Assembly: GCA_001953115.1 (NCBI GenBank)
Contig: LSSL01000092.1
Coordinates: 27,320 to 91,319 of the forward strand
Origin: Smittium mucronatum
Lineage: Eukaryota > Kickxellomycota > Harpellomycetes > Harpellales > Legeriomycetaceae
DNA length: 64,000 nucleotides
Direction of reading: 5' to 3'
The notes beneath the pieces are model-generated. The model was not told the DNA's origin, searched no databases, and saw only the letters and a program-made list of their open reading frames with translations. Positions 47,809-58,841 of the stretch are shown here, in pieces. How positions within the stretch are numbered: the first letter of the stretch is position 1; each line of letters begins with the position of its first letter. Position numbers and translations under genes: made by a program.

Positions 47809-48888
47809 AAGCAGAATTTTCATTGCAAATAGAAGTAAAAGCGAACTCAAAAGAGTATGCTAAAGGATTGTAAATCGAAGAGCTCATACCACAATTCATT
47901 TGTGGTTTGGTTCCGATTTTAGAAAATTCAATCTAATTTTAGCCTCGAGTACTCCACTCTTAAAATAAACACCTATTACATCCATTGGTTGGTTTATTAG
48001 GAATTCTAGCATACAAAAAGCAAAATTCGCTTTTTTTGAACCTATATCACCGAATGGTGTAAGTAAATGAGGGATTCAATAACCATTTTTATAGCTCCAA
48101 AAAATTGAACAATCCGTCACATTCAAGATGTCATGTTTTTATTTAACAATTAATCAACGATTTTTTTAAATCGCAAAAAAATTCTTGGATTCCATTGGAT
48201 GGATAAATCCAGTGGTAAATCAACATTTTTTACTAAATTGTTCTTTGGAAAAGCAAAATTTCGTTAGTTCATTGAACTTTGAAGATATTCTAAACAATTA
48301 CAAAAAAAAAAAGCTTAATTTGATTGCAGCCCACTTCAATAACAGTTCTATTAAAAATTCAAGATTTCATTTATTTTAGCAGCAAGTTTTATTTATAAAT
48401 TTATAGGAACGTTTTTGAATAAGGAATATGATAATAGTAGAATTAAGTAAAATTTTTAGGGGAATATGAAATATGATAATAAACTTGAGAGCAATATGGC
48501 CCCACAAATAAAGAGTAAAATAGAAGTTTCGGAATGGTGAGAAATGTGGCTTTCAACCAATATATAATAATTGACCAAGGGTTGGAAAATCAATTGGATC
48601 TGATTATCTTCAACCGTCTCTGGATCACGCAATTTTGGCAAACAAAAGACTTATTCAGTCAGTCTAAATACAAAAAGCGTATAAAAATCTTTATGTTTTG
48701 CACGTTATCTACCATTAAAATCTTTCAATATAAAAAACGTTTGTGATTTGCATTAATTAGGCTCAATATAAAATGTGTCCGATAAGCTATGCATCCAATA
48801 TTGGCCATATTACGTTATTGCTTTTGTTCAGATTTAAGTAAGATGATTTAATAGTATGACACACAAAGATACTAAGAATTTAAACTCT
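47809..48888. other. Intergenic relic region, nothing recognised
   Basis: Somewhat less AT-rich than the earlier desert. Frames at 48185-48379, 48456-48641 and 48534-48746 (up to 70 codons) have no recognisable domain and no homologous partner in the window. Confidence 0.4.
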
Positions 48889-49000
48889 TTAACCCTTTCA
48901 GGGCCGAATGTACAAAAATGGCATTCATTTTTCGTCTAATGTTGTCATTAGATATAATTTTTTTGTATACTATTGGATAAATCATTATAATAGGCCAATT
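48889..49000 (-). mobile_element. piggyBac-type MITE, truncated, minus orientation
   Basis: Starts TTAACCCTTTCAGGGCCGAA and for 110 bp follows the reverse complement of the complete copy at 49.1 kb (motifs ATGGCATTCATTTTTC, CATTAGA, ACTATTGGATAAAT). The distal ~55 bp are missing. Confidence 0.7.
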
Positions 49001-49023
49001 GAAAAATATAAATAAAAAATATA

Positions 49024-49087
49024 AGTGAATCAGGAATTTGAACCTATGAAGGTTATGTACTTTGGAGGATTACCGTGCTATCATTGG
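49024..49087 (-). other. tRNA-Trp-like relic
   Basis: On the minus strand: TGATAGCACGGTAATC (A-box/D-arm-like), the loop CTCCAAA with anticodon CCA, and ATAGGTTCAAATTCCTG (good B box). The anticodon stem does not pair. It lies exactly between two MITE copies of opposite orientation. Confidence 0.35.
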
Positions 49088-49116
49088 TTTTCAATAGAGA
49101 TGCTACTATAGCTTGT

Positions 49117-49287
49117 TTAACCCTTTCCGGGCCCAATTACAGCCTCACTCCTATTTGTGTAAATTAGCCATTTTAATTAGCATAGCTTTTAGATTTATCC
49201 AATAGTATATTAATATTACTAGTCTAATGAAAACATTGAGCAAAAAGTGAATACCATTTTTTGTATCGTCGGCCCTGAAAGGGTTAA
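49117..49287 (+). mobile_element. piggyBac-type MITE, complete copy
   Basis: 171 bp from TTAACCCTTTCCGGGCCC to GGCCCTGAAAGGGTTAA with TTAA at both ends. The inside shares CCTCACTCCTATTTGTGTA and ACCATTTTTTGTATCG with the 13.1- and 36.4-kb copies. Confidence 0.82.
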
Positions 49288-49732
49288 TATTAAATTTACA
49301 TTATGATTGGTAATATAGAATTAATAGCAAAATGAGTCTATAATTTTACTAAATCGGAATACATAAAGGACTCTGTAAGAAAGGGTATGATCTCCCAATT
49401 TATTAAATGAATCTGGCTATAATATTTGATGACTATTCCTCTTGCTTTTTTTTAGTGTTGCGGCCAGTTTTTGTGCACCTGGAATTGACCGAGTATATAG
49501 ACTCTGTTTTCGAAAAATAATGAAGATCCCTTTTAAACCCAGGTTTTTTTACTTATAAATTATTGGTAATATTCTAGCTAATTACCAATTAGAAGCTCAA
49601 ACACCAAATCGGTGTATAAATACTAAACTTATGTATTTAGTGACTACTACTCAAATTTATTCGAATAAAGATACCCTAATATGGTTTGGGGTTTAACCAA
49701 TAGCTTTATAGATTTTAGAGTGGGTGTATTTC

Positions 49733-49800
49733 CAAATCGGGAAAGAGGTAGAAATTTAATGAATTAGTGCACATTCTCAAGGAGAATCTTCTAATTCATA
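49733..49800 (+). repeat. Direct repeat, copy 1 of a ~70-bp pair
   Basis: GGTGTATTTCCAAATCGGGA through CACATTCTCAAGGAGAATCT matches 51208-51285 (GGTATATTTCCAAATTAGGA through CACTTTAACGAGAATCT) in the same orientation. It indicates two related relics about 1.5 kb apart. Confidence 0.55.
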
Positions 49801-51207
49801 CAGTAACTGTAAAACGGAACTCATTATCAGATTTATAAATTTTATTGCAAATGATGTTAATACACTTTGGCTTGCTACTACTGTAGAAAGCCCTTTTTTG
49901 GGTAATATTATTGGAAAATTAGATACGGGGGTTTTATCCAATGATTTCATTAGCATAGATATGAGGCTCTTTTCTAACGGCTTTTCACTACCTCAGATTG
50001 GAATAAAAAGATTTTTGAGATGTAATTCCCAAAATATCAAACAATGCCAAGTATTTTTTTATCACAATTTATTTGGAAAATAACAACAATGCCAAGTGTC
50101 GTTAAAAATAGTATCTACGGATAAAATATCTCCCATTAGATATTCCTACCAATTTTCATTGGTGATGGTCTCTTGGAAATTACCAACTAACAATTGGTGA
50201 TATATAACAAATATTATTTGATAATAAAATGTTGGTGTTTATGTTAGAGCTTAAGTTATTGGTGCATAATAGCAGCATAATTTTGACCATTGTGCGATAA
50301 CAAAGAATTGCCATAAATTTTTCTTTTCTAAATAATACTTATCCTTGGCGATAAAAATAAGTGATGTTATGAAATGTTTTATTGGATAAAAATGGGTATA
50401 CAAATATTAATGACTTTAGTTGGCTGATTTAATATAAAAAGAAAAAAATGACGCTTGCTTTTTTGCCAACTACCTATATTTGATTAACAATGATAGTATA
50501 ATTGGGTATATATAAACTAATCCAATCCAAAAATAGACCAAACGAATAGAAATTCAATAGTATTTGGAGATCGTAAATGTCAGTGTTTATCACATGCTCG
50601 CGCGTTTGCCTTTTATTTTTTAACTAGTTACAACATTGGCTCAATACCAATATAGTATTTGGTTATCGATATTTTTAATTTTCACCAAACTAAACAATTG
50701 CATTAATCTAAGTATTGTTTGAAAACATTGTTAATTGGACAAAAATATTAAATATAGATAAGATAAGTTATGGACAAAATATTACATTACAGATGGATGT
50801 GTTTCGTAAATTTAAACATATTTGGCTCAATTGTAGGGTTATTATGTTCTCGAGGTTAATACTTGAAAAGTGTCATTTATTTACTAACCAATATATTTTA
50901 TTGATTATCAATGGGTATTTATGCCTACTTATGAAGAAAATTCGCCGAAAAGATGTTGAAGGCTATAGCAAATCGAGGAACCAAATGAATTTATACTTTG
51001 AAAGAGTTGAATATGGGAGATATTTTCAAGACCAGACTTTTTTTTAATATGTAAACCATTGGTCAAATAAAATTTAATCAAAACCAAACTAATAGGATTT
51101 GTAAATGCATACTAGATCTAAAAGTTATTGTTATTTTTCTAATATGAATTTTTTTTTACAATTAAAATTCCAAAAATTCCAATAGTTTTATAGGATATCC
51201 TTCTGGT

Positions 51208-51285
51208 ATATTTCCAAATTAGGAAAGATGTGAAAATTTATTAGGAGGTGTCCACTTTAACGAGAATCTCCCATATAGAAGTTTT
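51208..51285 (+). repeat. Direct repeat, copy 2 of a ~70-bp pair
   Basis: Partner of 49733-49800. The shared core is ATTTCCAAAT, GGAAAGA, AAATTTA and GAGAATCT in the same order and spacing. Confidence 0.55.
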
Positions 51286-52772
51286 ATTATTTTTCTAGTT
51301 AATGGATTAGCGTATCTTTTAGCCCTTTCAAGGATGACAAAATATAAAACCAACATCCTACTAACATTAATAGTAGGATTAGTCGTATTGATAGATAAAT
51401 AAAGAGCCAGAGATTGTAAAAGATGTGGATAAAAGTGTTTTTGAACTCTGAAAGACTTGATTGTTGATTCACTAAATTGTTTAATTGTAGTAAAGCCAAT
51501 ATTTATGCTACTTTGAATTTAAATTGAGATAAATTAAAAATCCATTGGTTATATCGTTATATATATATTCAGATTCTTCAACGTTGAAGCAAATTAAGGT
51601 TCGTAAAGTGAAACTATATACAAGTATTATTTTTTTTAGGGTTATTAATTCATCTGAATCCCTACTTGTAAATCTTCCACTTTCTATTTGCTGATAAGCA
51701 GGTTAAGCGTAATAAAAATGTGAATAAAAAATCAAAATTTCCTATTGAAGGAGAATTAGGCGCAACATTTCTGGGATATCGAGCCTAAAGAACTAAACGC
51801 GAATTTCTAGAAATTTTTTTATTAGCCTCTTTAGCGCCTATTTCTACCTGATTTTTTTAGCAAGATTTTTGTCAACATCTATTTGGTTGTTTTAAAAAAT
51901 TAATTCAAAAGTAGTATTAGTCAATACCTGAGTGCTAGTATTGGATATGGGTGATCAACATTTCTTTACTTCGGGTTCGGCAAGGAAAATTTTTTAAGAA
52001 CCCGAGAAAATGAAGTAATCATCCTTTCATTTGACACAAACATCCGATTCAGATTCATAGTCAATATATCACTGGCTTTTTTCCCCTTTAATTATAAATA
52101 TAAAAAGACTGCCAATAGAAGCAATGAGAATATTAGAGAATTGGGAAGGATCGTAATCAAAAACCCAGATTTTTAAGTAAATCAATATGGTTTGCCTAGA
52201 AATCAACAATACATGAATCCCTTAAGACTATTTTAGTTAATATACTTGATGGTGTATAATAAAATGGCCGAGTTTGTTATTTGACCTCATAAATTGCAAG
52301 CATTTTTATATGGTGGGAAAAAATACAAATATACTGCTGTTTTGTAATTTCTAAAATTAAATATCTTTTCTTCTTCCGCAAATAATGTAAAAGATTATCT
52401 GATTTGTTAATATACGTCCGATAATATTGTCCGATATTAAGCAGATTCATTGTATTCGGCAATCATATTTTTCAAATCTAAAAAATGCCAGGTCTATTTG
52501 TGGAAATCAACATCTTTTATTCGAAGATGGTTAGAAGTAATCCAACTATAGGCGTAAATATAAACTAATTAGGCGTATTTCCCTAAGATTGGGTGTCATT
52601 TTTGTGCCGTCGGGTCTGAGGAGGCAAAGGAGTTATTATTTTCTAATGATCAAATATTTGTAAGTAGGAATCGGATATTTTTATTGGGAAAAAGTTAGAT
52701 TCTAGAGATGATATACTAGATATTATGTGACTAATCTCAGTAATACAAAAAAAAAAGGGAAAATTCAACTGA

Positions 52773-53277
52773 TTAGCATTTTCAGGACCCAAGTTTACAT
52801 GATTTCTACTTGCCATAAGGCGGTTTTAAAAATATATAAACCGCTGTAAAAATACTCGATGCATTATGGAAAATTGTTGATAGATTAGTTCATTGGGTAT
52901 ATGGTGATTTTTGGATTTGTATTAATTGGCCGGGTCAATTTATGGCAGAACTCAGAATATCAATTTGTTAATAATTAGCAAGCTTTATAAATTGTAGCGA
53001 AGTATAATTAATAATTTAACCATTCGAAATCTTAAATGTAATTATTATCATTGGTTTATTTTTATTCACACTTGTTTTTTGGGGAAAGGCTAATGTTACA
53101 ATGACGAGTAACATTGCATTATCATGACCATAACATATTTAGGAATATTAATGTGTGACAAATATGAGCTTATAGTTATATCTGATACGTATATTCAATA
53201 TCATTGGATAAATATTTTCAATGTATTTATTGGTTTTAAATTGTTGGCAATTATTAATCTTTCCCTAGAAGGGTTAA
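52773..53277 (+). mobile_element. Possible diverged piggyBac-type element
   Basis: The left end TTAGCATTTTCAGGACCCAA and right end CCCTAGAAGGGTTAA are diverged versions of the family termini (TTAACCCTTTCAGGGCCCAA / CCCTGAAAGGGTTAA). About 505 bp lie between. No internal match was seen, so the pairing of the two ends is uncertain. Confidence 0.35.
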
Positions 53278-53949
53278 AACTAAATATCCCAAATAGTCTT
53301 TTTAGGAGCATGTGTTTCGAAAGTCCTACGGATAAGTCATCGAGGTTGGGATAAAAATCGGACAATTATCGGATAGGACCATACATATCCATCTAGGTGA
53401 CATGATATCGGCCTATAATCCAACTTTTATTACAGCTATCGTTCATTTTCAAGGATATTTCCTTTTGATGGAATTATCACCGCTTTGTTGAATTAAAAAT
53501 ATCTGGATTGCTAAATCTGTATGTTTCTAGCGCATAGCACTAAACGTAATCAAACTTTAATCCACTTAAAAAATATCATAACTAATCTCACTTCCCTCTT
53601 TCAGTGCACCAGTATATTAAAAATGGTCTGTTCTTCAAAATTTGTGAGTTTTTAAGTTAGTTCATTAAGGATATCAATACTTCTTTGTTCCCCACTTTTT
53701 AGAAATATTTCGCTTGTATTTTCAGCCCTCCCTTCTATTTTATGTTCTGTTTCCTTAACTCTGATTTAATGTGACTATTATAACTTCTCTGAATAGTAAT
53801 TATATATTTTATTTTCCATTCACTTTCACTTTCACTTTCACTTTTACCTTTTATTTTCCTTAGTGTTTGGTTATTATTTCAATTTTTACAACTTGTAGGC
53901 TTTGGTGATTTAAATTAGAAATCATTATTCTTCTAGATCCCATTTAAAC
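53278..53949 (+). promoter_or_regulatory. Upstream region of the Zn2Cys6 gene
   Basis: It is less AT-rich than the desert and becomes pyrimidine-rich towards the gene. CACTTT is repeated about four times at 53821-53845, followed by CTTTTACCTTTTATTTTCC. Such CT-rich tracts are frequent in fungal promoters. The open frame at 53124-53354 overlaps the putative element and is not accepted. Confidence 0.35.
53821..53845 (+). repeat. CACTTT hexamer repeat
   Basis: Four tandem CACTTT units about 110 bp upstream of the Zn2Cys6 start codon. Confidence 0.9.
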
Positions 53950-56900
53950 ATGAACGAGAGTGGAACTAACCCTAGTACCACTTCGAATTCAAATACTTCT
54001 CTGAACCTTAATATCAAACTCGTCCAAGATGAACCTAACAATCAAGATTTGCTAGCTTCAAAAGAAAATCAGATTGAATCATCCAAAACCAGCTTTAAAA
54101 ATGCCTATAAAAGCAGTAGAAGTGGTCACAAAAGGATAAGCTTGGCTTGTATGCTGTGTCGGAGAAAAAAGATTAAATGTGACAGCGGCTTACCTCAATG
54201 TCTTAACTGTAAGAATCGGGGTGCTCAATGTATATACGCAAAAGAAAGAAAACGTGGAAGACCTCCTCGTGTTTACACATACGGAGACTTGATTCCGCCA
54301 GGAAAGCCAATAGCCCCTGAGATTCAATCTGCAATAGAAGACGCTATAATAAATTCTAATTTACTAAATAGCAACATTGCTAGTTCATTAACTATAGATA
54401 GAGGCGATTCTTCCCCAACTAGTAAATCTCTCGCTTCCAAAATTTACAAAAAAGAGGATCACATAGCATCCGATATAAATCCCAGTGATTCAATTCTTTT
54501 CCACGAAAAAAACTCCCTTGAGTTTATCAACTCATCTTATGACACTGAAAATTCAAATTCATGTTCTGCAAATGTTTTTGGAGGCGTCAGATCTCATTAC
54601 AAAGACGATATTAACGAGAGGCAGCGACTTGGCCCTTCCCATAACACTGACATCAGAATGGATGGAATACTTGCTGACTCAGAAGTTAATTTCCCTTACA
54701 GAAACTCAATTAAAATGACTGATAATGAAGCTCTTAGCACCAAGTATCCATTTACTCCTTTAGATTCTTACTTCCAGGAGGTCATCCCCTGTGAGGCAAG
54801 TGATAGATTTAGCAATCTCTTTCTATCAAATGCTCCTATATTCAACAGGGACTTATTTCTAAAAAGCGTATCTAATAAAACAATATCTCCCATTCTATGG
54901 TTGGCTGTATTGGCATCTGGTTCAAATGATTTGGATTTTGGATTAAAATGTGCCAGAATGTGCCTCAATCACGTGCTGTTGGGATCAACTTCATCTGTTC
55001 ACTTTCAAGATCCATATCACTGCCTAGCCCAATCCCAAACATTATTTGTACTAAGTACGTTTTACTTTCTTATATCTGATTATTCTACATCTTTTATATT
55101 GATCCAAAAGGCTTCAGATTACATTATTAATGGAAACTTGGTTAGCATTGATTTTAAAAAAAGAGAATCTTCATCTAGCTATAGTTTTTTTCAAAATAAT
55201 AAGAATCCAAAACACCTTAGTAATATTACTGATAAGGAGTTTTACGAAGGTGTTCGCAGAATATGCTGGATGATTTTCGTTCTAGATAGAAAGATATCCC
55301 TCGTGAGTGGCCACTCCCCCTCCCTATCTTTATCTGTAGAAAGTGTGAATTTTCCTGAGGAAAACCCGGAATGGGACTTTGGTGTGAACCCAGATTCTAA
55401 ATCAGCCAAGGAAAATCAAGAGCCATATCAGAGCTTTTTGGTCAGATCATTCCAGCAAGCAGTTTCCACAGGTGGGTCAAGTGGTGCCAAAAAAATAATA
55501 AGGAATGAATCGTTTGATTGCTTGCCAACCAAAAGCTCATTCCTTGGTAAATGTGTGATCTTGAAATACATATCTTTTGCTATAAAATTAGACCGACTGT
55601 TCAAATTATTTAAAGATATAGATGATATATTGATTCCATCAAACAGTGCTAGTAACTCATACTTGGTCTCAAACTCGAATAATACTAGGAGGGACTCAAT
55701 GAATTCATCTAATCCCAATATTTACTCGTCAAACTGTCTAAATTTTGAATCAATCAATCAAAATAGTTTAAAAAAAGGGTCATATTTTTCGAATCTTGTG
55801 TCACCTGGTGTAAATTCCAACTCAATAAATGAATCCCCCGATCGGTCAAATCTTCATCTCCTACAAGAACTGAATCGGCAATTCTTGACTTGGCTCGAAT
55901 CTTCTATGTGCACCTCAGAAAACGGGACGTTTTTAAAGCCCTTCAATCCATCCCCTCGGTCTCAACCTTATTCTCATATTGATCACACAATAGAATTTTG
56001 CGAGAGACTATCATTCAACAAAATATCAATGTTTTCATATGTCTCAATGAGTTTTGATCTGGTTCTCGGGGCTGATTATAAATCTATTATATCTAACCCT
56101 AGTGACGAGTGTAAACCTTGGATAAAATTCTTTGTTTCTACCATGCACCAATCCAAAAATAAGCAGCTGGACTCCTTCCTATTCAAGAAAAATGTTAATC
56201 AAAATTCAAATCTTTTCAATACTCCAGATAGCGTCGGTGGAATTTCTGAAAAACAGAAATCACTGATTCTTGATACCACATCTCTCCTTATCAGCAGTAC
56301 CTTTTACAAGCTATTTTTTGAAAGTGATCAGTATACCATCTCTCCTAGCATTTCAAGAAACATAAATAAATTGCTGGTAAACAGAATTAATGATACTTTT
56401 CTTTGCATAAAGTCTTTGGGTTCAGAAGAACCTTATTTTCATCTACCCGATCTTATTTTTGACTCCGCGGTTATTAATCCACAGAGATTTGCTAGACATA
56501 CGAATTTACCGCCTAATCTAAATGATGTTTATCAAAAGAATCCATCAATTCCTCAAAAGGTGTCGGCTCATAATCAATATGATTCGGTAAATTCCTCCTT
56601 GGGTTTTCGTTTAGAATCTCTAAAATATTGGAAAAAATCTGTTGATCTAGCTTTTTTTACAGCTGCTTCTTGTGCTGATTATGCTAGAACTTTAGCCTTT
56701 GCTTCTGTTCTTACTATCAATTTAACGAAGAATCTACCAGACAGCTTACCTCAGAGTGCCTCAAATTATTCCTCTTCCGCGCTTGAATGTTTGCGTTATA
56801 ACATAGACTCACCTCTGGTTATACTAAGCTCTGCAAGAGTTCTAACGACTTGCTATTCTATGTATCCCATAATGGAGGCTGCAGATGCTTGTATTACAGG

Positions 56901-58455
56901 CCACAACGATTTTGAATATGGTTCTACTCATCTTAAGCTTAAAAGAGTAAATTTTAAAAACTCGAATTCATTGAAGAAAACGCCTGATAATTGCAATGAT
57001 AATAAACCCGCTGTGTGGTATGTGTTCAATGATTCCGATAAAGCTCACTCAAAGGATGACTATAAAGCAGGTTTCAGGTCTCAGGATAACAAGCCACCCT
57101 TTTTAAATGACCGCTCTGAACAAACAAATGAATTCATTTCGAATTTGTTGATGCCTTATCGAATTTCTGATATCCTACATGGTCTTGCTGCAGTGCTAAG
57201 TCTTATGGAGTCTATGCGTGCGTATTGGAACTTTGACCTGGAACTTTCTAAATTTGAAAAGCTCATATCCAATATTCAGGACCAAGGCCGAGGTGAAACT
57301 AATAAAAAATCAGGTTGCTCATCCTCATATCCCAGCGATTCATCCCAGAAACCCGGTATATTTGACAGCAACCACTATTCTAATGAAATTTCCAGCGATA
57401 ACGATATTCTAGAATTAAATCAAGAGACCAGAGTGAATACCACAAGGAACTCTATCGACAGCAGATCATCCGAAGAAATTTTAGGTTCTACTCAGTTTAT
57501 TCACTCCGCTGGCAATGGAGACCAGGGACTCAAAAATGACTTCGCAAAAAGGATGAGTCAATTAGATAGATTCAATAAACCAAACTCCGCTGATTTCGAT
57601 GTGGATCAGGGCGATCAATCTATCCATCAAAGATTATCAAGCTCATTCTCTCATTCTTTGAAATCAAAAGGGTCAATTTCCTCTAAAGATTCTTTGCCTG
57701 CCATGAAAGACTCCCGCCATTACATGTCTATCAAAAACAACTTGATACACTTTGACAAATCAGGTTATTACAAAAGAGGTGAGTCTACCCTCGCCCAACC
57801 TTTGGATGGCTCGGAAATTAATCTTCAAGGCCACAACAAAAAATATTTTCAAAAGGAGCCTCCAAATAGAATTCCTCAGCATGACATTTTTTCAGGACAT
57901 GAACATTTTAAAAATACATCTATAGATTTTCTAAGAAACAACGAAAGTCAACTAAGTAATACCCGGTTGCCTAAGTATCAAACTTCTGGATACCCCACCA
58001 ACTTTAATCCGCTTTCCCAAATTCGCAAAGAGGGAAATGGTAACAGAGCATTAGATACCACAAATTCTGACTTTGAAATTAATGATACACAGGCACTTTA
58101 CTCCCAAAAAACTAATACCACTGAGAAATCAATCGAAAGAAAGCGATCATTTCCCCATAAAGATTTTACTGTACACGAGAATAAAAAATATAATCCTCGA
58201 AAGGAATCTTTCGATAAACCTTTTCACAGCTCTAGTAGCCGAAATGCTGATGATATATATGGACATGTATATAAGAGATACGATACAAATATTCACCCCC
58301 CATGCGAATCTGATCAGTTTTCACATTCGCCTGAACGTGGCCTGGACTGTGATGTCCCTGTCACTATCGAATTAAAACCTGCGTCTAATGAGACATTTTC
58401 TAAACACGAAAATGGGAAAACAAATTTACCTTCTATTAAAACTTTAGGGTTGTAA
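53950..58455 (+). CDS. Zn2Cys6 fungal transcription factor, 1501 residues
   Basis: A single uninterrupted frame. The Gal4-type zinc cluster has Cys 67, 70, 77, 84, 87 and 94 (spacing C-x2-C-x6-C-x6-C-x2-C-x6-C) with the basic stretch RRKKIK. It is directly followed by ERKRGRPPR (99-107), a good AT-hook core. A fungal-specific regulatory (middle homology, PF04082-type) region lies at about 284-465, from SNLFLSNAPIFNRDLFL to RRICWMIFVLDRKISLVSG. Ser/Asn-rich linkers interrupt it near 565-640. A helical region extends to about 1090, and the last ~410 residues are polar, Ser/Asn/Lys-rich and probably disordered. Such proteins are nuclear DNA-binding regulators of metabolism or stress genes. Target genes and ligand cannot be inferred. 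1501 residues is long for the family. The start ATG at 53950 is the first in frame. Confidence 0.92.
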   Translation: MNESGTNPSTTSNSNTSLNLNIKLVQDEPNNQDLLASKENQIESSKTSFKNAYKSSRSGHKRISLACMLCRRKKIKCDSGLPQCLNCKNRGAQCIYAKERKRGRPPRVYTYGDLIPPGKPIAPEIQSAIEDAIINSNLLNSNIASSLTIDRGDSSPTSKSLASKIYKKEDHIASDINPSDSILFHEKNSLEFINSSYDTENSNSCSANVFGGVRSHYKDDINERQRLGPSHNTDIRMDGILADSEVNFPYRNSIKMTDNEALSTKYPFTPLDSYFQEVIPCEASDRFSNLFLSNAPIFNRDLFLKSVSNKTISPILWLAVLASGSNDLDFGLKCARMCLNHVLLGSTSSVHFQDPYHCLAQSQTLFVLSTFYFLISDYSTSFILIQKASDYIINGNLVSIDFKKRESSSSYSFFQNNKNPKHLSNITDKEFYEGVRRICWMIFVLDRKISLVSGHSPSLSLSVESVNFPEENPEWDFGVNPDSKSAKENQEPYQSFLVRSFQQAVSTGGSSGAKKIIRNESFDCLPTKSSFLGKCVILKYISFAIKLDRLFKLFKDIDDILIPSNSASNSYLVSNSNNTRRDSMNSSNPNIYSSNCLNFESINQNSLKKGSYFSNLVSPGVNSNSINESPDRSNLHLLQELNRQFLTWLESSMCTSENGTFLKPFNPSPRSQPYSHIDHTIEFCERLSFNKISMFSYVSMSFDLVLGADYKSIISNPSDECKPWIKFFVSTMHQSKNKQLDSFLFKKNVNQNSNLFNTPDSVGGISEKQKSLILDTTSLLISSTFYKLFFESDQYTISPSISRNINKLLVNRINDTFLCIKSLGSEEPYFHLPDLIFDSAVINPQRFARHTNLPPNLNDVYQKNPSIPQKVSAHNQYDSVNSSLGFRLESLKYWKKSVDLAFFTAASCADYARTLAFASVLTINLTKNLPDSLPQSASNYSSSALECLRYNIDSPLVILSSARVLTTCYSMYPIMEAADACITGHNDFEYGSTHLKLKRVNFKNSNSLKKTPDNCNDNKPAVWYVFNDSDKAHSKDDYKAGFRSQDNKPPFLNDRSEQTNEFISNLLMPYRISDILHGLAAVLSLMESMRAYWNFDLELSKFEKLISNIQDQGRGETNKKSGCSSSYPSDSSQKPGIFDSNHYSNEISSDNDILELNQETRVNTTRNSIDSRSSEEILGSTQFIHSAGNGDQGLKNDFAKRMSQLDRFNKPNSADFDVDQGDQSIHQRLSSSFSHSLKSKGSISSKDSLPAMKDSRHYMSIKNNLIHFDKSGYYKRGESTLAQPLDGSEINLQGHNKKYFQKEPPNRIPQHDIFSGHEHFKNTSIDFLRNNESQLSNTRLPKYQTSGYPTNFNPLSQIRKEGNGNRALDTTNSDFEINDTQALYSQKTNTTEKSIERKRSFPHKDFTVHENKKYNPRKESFDKPFHSSSSRNADDIYGHVYKRYDTNIHPPCESDQFSHSPERGLDCDVPVTIELKPASNETFSKHENGKTNLPSIKTLGL

Positions 58456-58841
58456 AAATGGAATATTTTAGATCATTCTATTCAACAGACACGCTATTTT
58501 AGCCACTGAAATTCCCCCCTCGATAGTGTTGATATGAATCGCCTAGCTTTTAAATTATCACCATCCCCTTCCTTCATGCAGAAAACTCATACTCATAGAA
58601 TTATATTAGCATTTTTAAAATAAAACTTTTTGCATCCAATTCATTGACATTTTCTATTGAAATATATTTCGATATAACAATGGGAACTTTTATTCTTCTC
58701 TTGTTATTTTTTTTAAAAAAAGATTTTAGTCATTTCTAGTTACATTTTTATCGTTTCATACGACCATTTTTTTCTCTAAGGATTGCGAGTGTAAATAGGC
58801 TATTTCAGCGCTTGAAGGAGCCATTCTATATACTCATTATA
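58456..58841. terminator. 3' flank of the Zn2Cys6 gene
   Basis: AT-rich downstream region with AAAATAAAAC near 58616, a plausible poly(A) signal about 160 bp after the stop. No further gene before the inverted-repeat element. Confidence 0.35.

Larger units (their letters stand above)
49288..52772. other. Relic-rich intergenic region
   Basis: Composition is intermediate, so former coding DNA is likely. The frames at 49898-50083 (61 codons, includes FISIDMRLFSNGF) and 50715-51047 (110 codons) are the best. The first vaguely resembles the second catalytic block of piggyBac transposases but without neighbouring motifs. Neither is accepted as a gene. A MITE-like left end AGCCCTTTCAAGGATGAC lies near 51321, a right-end-like GTGCCGTCGGGTCTGA near 52601. 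Confidence 0.35.

Noticed and set aside
50715..51047. 110-codon open frame
   Set aside because: Longest frame in this stretch but no motif, no start context and no splice partners; kept only as a possible relic.
58073..58375. 100-codon frame inside the Zn2Cys6 gene
   Set aside because: Overlaps the long coding frame in a different phase and lacks any domain; shadow.
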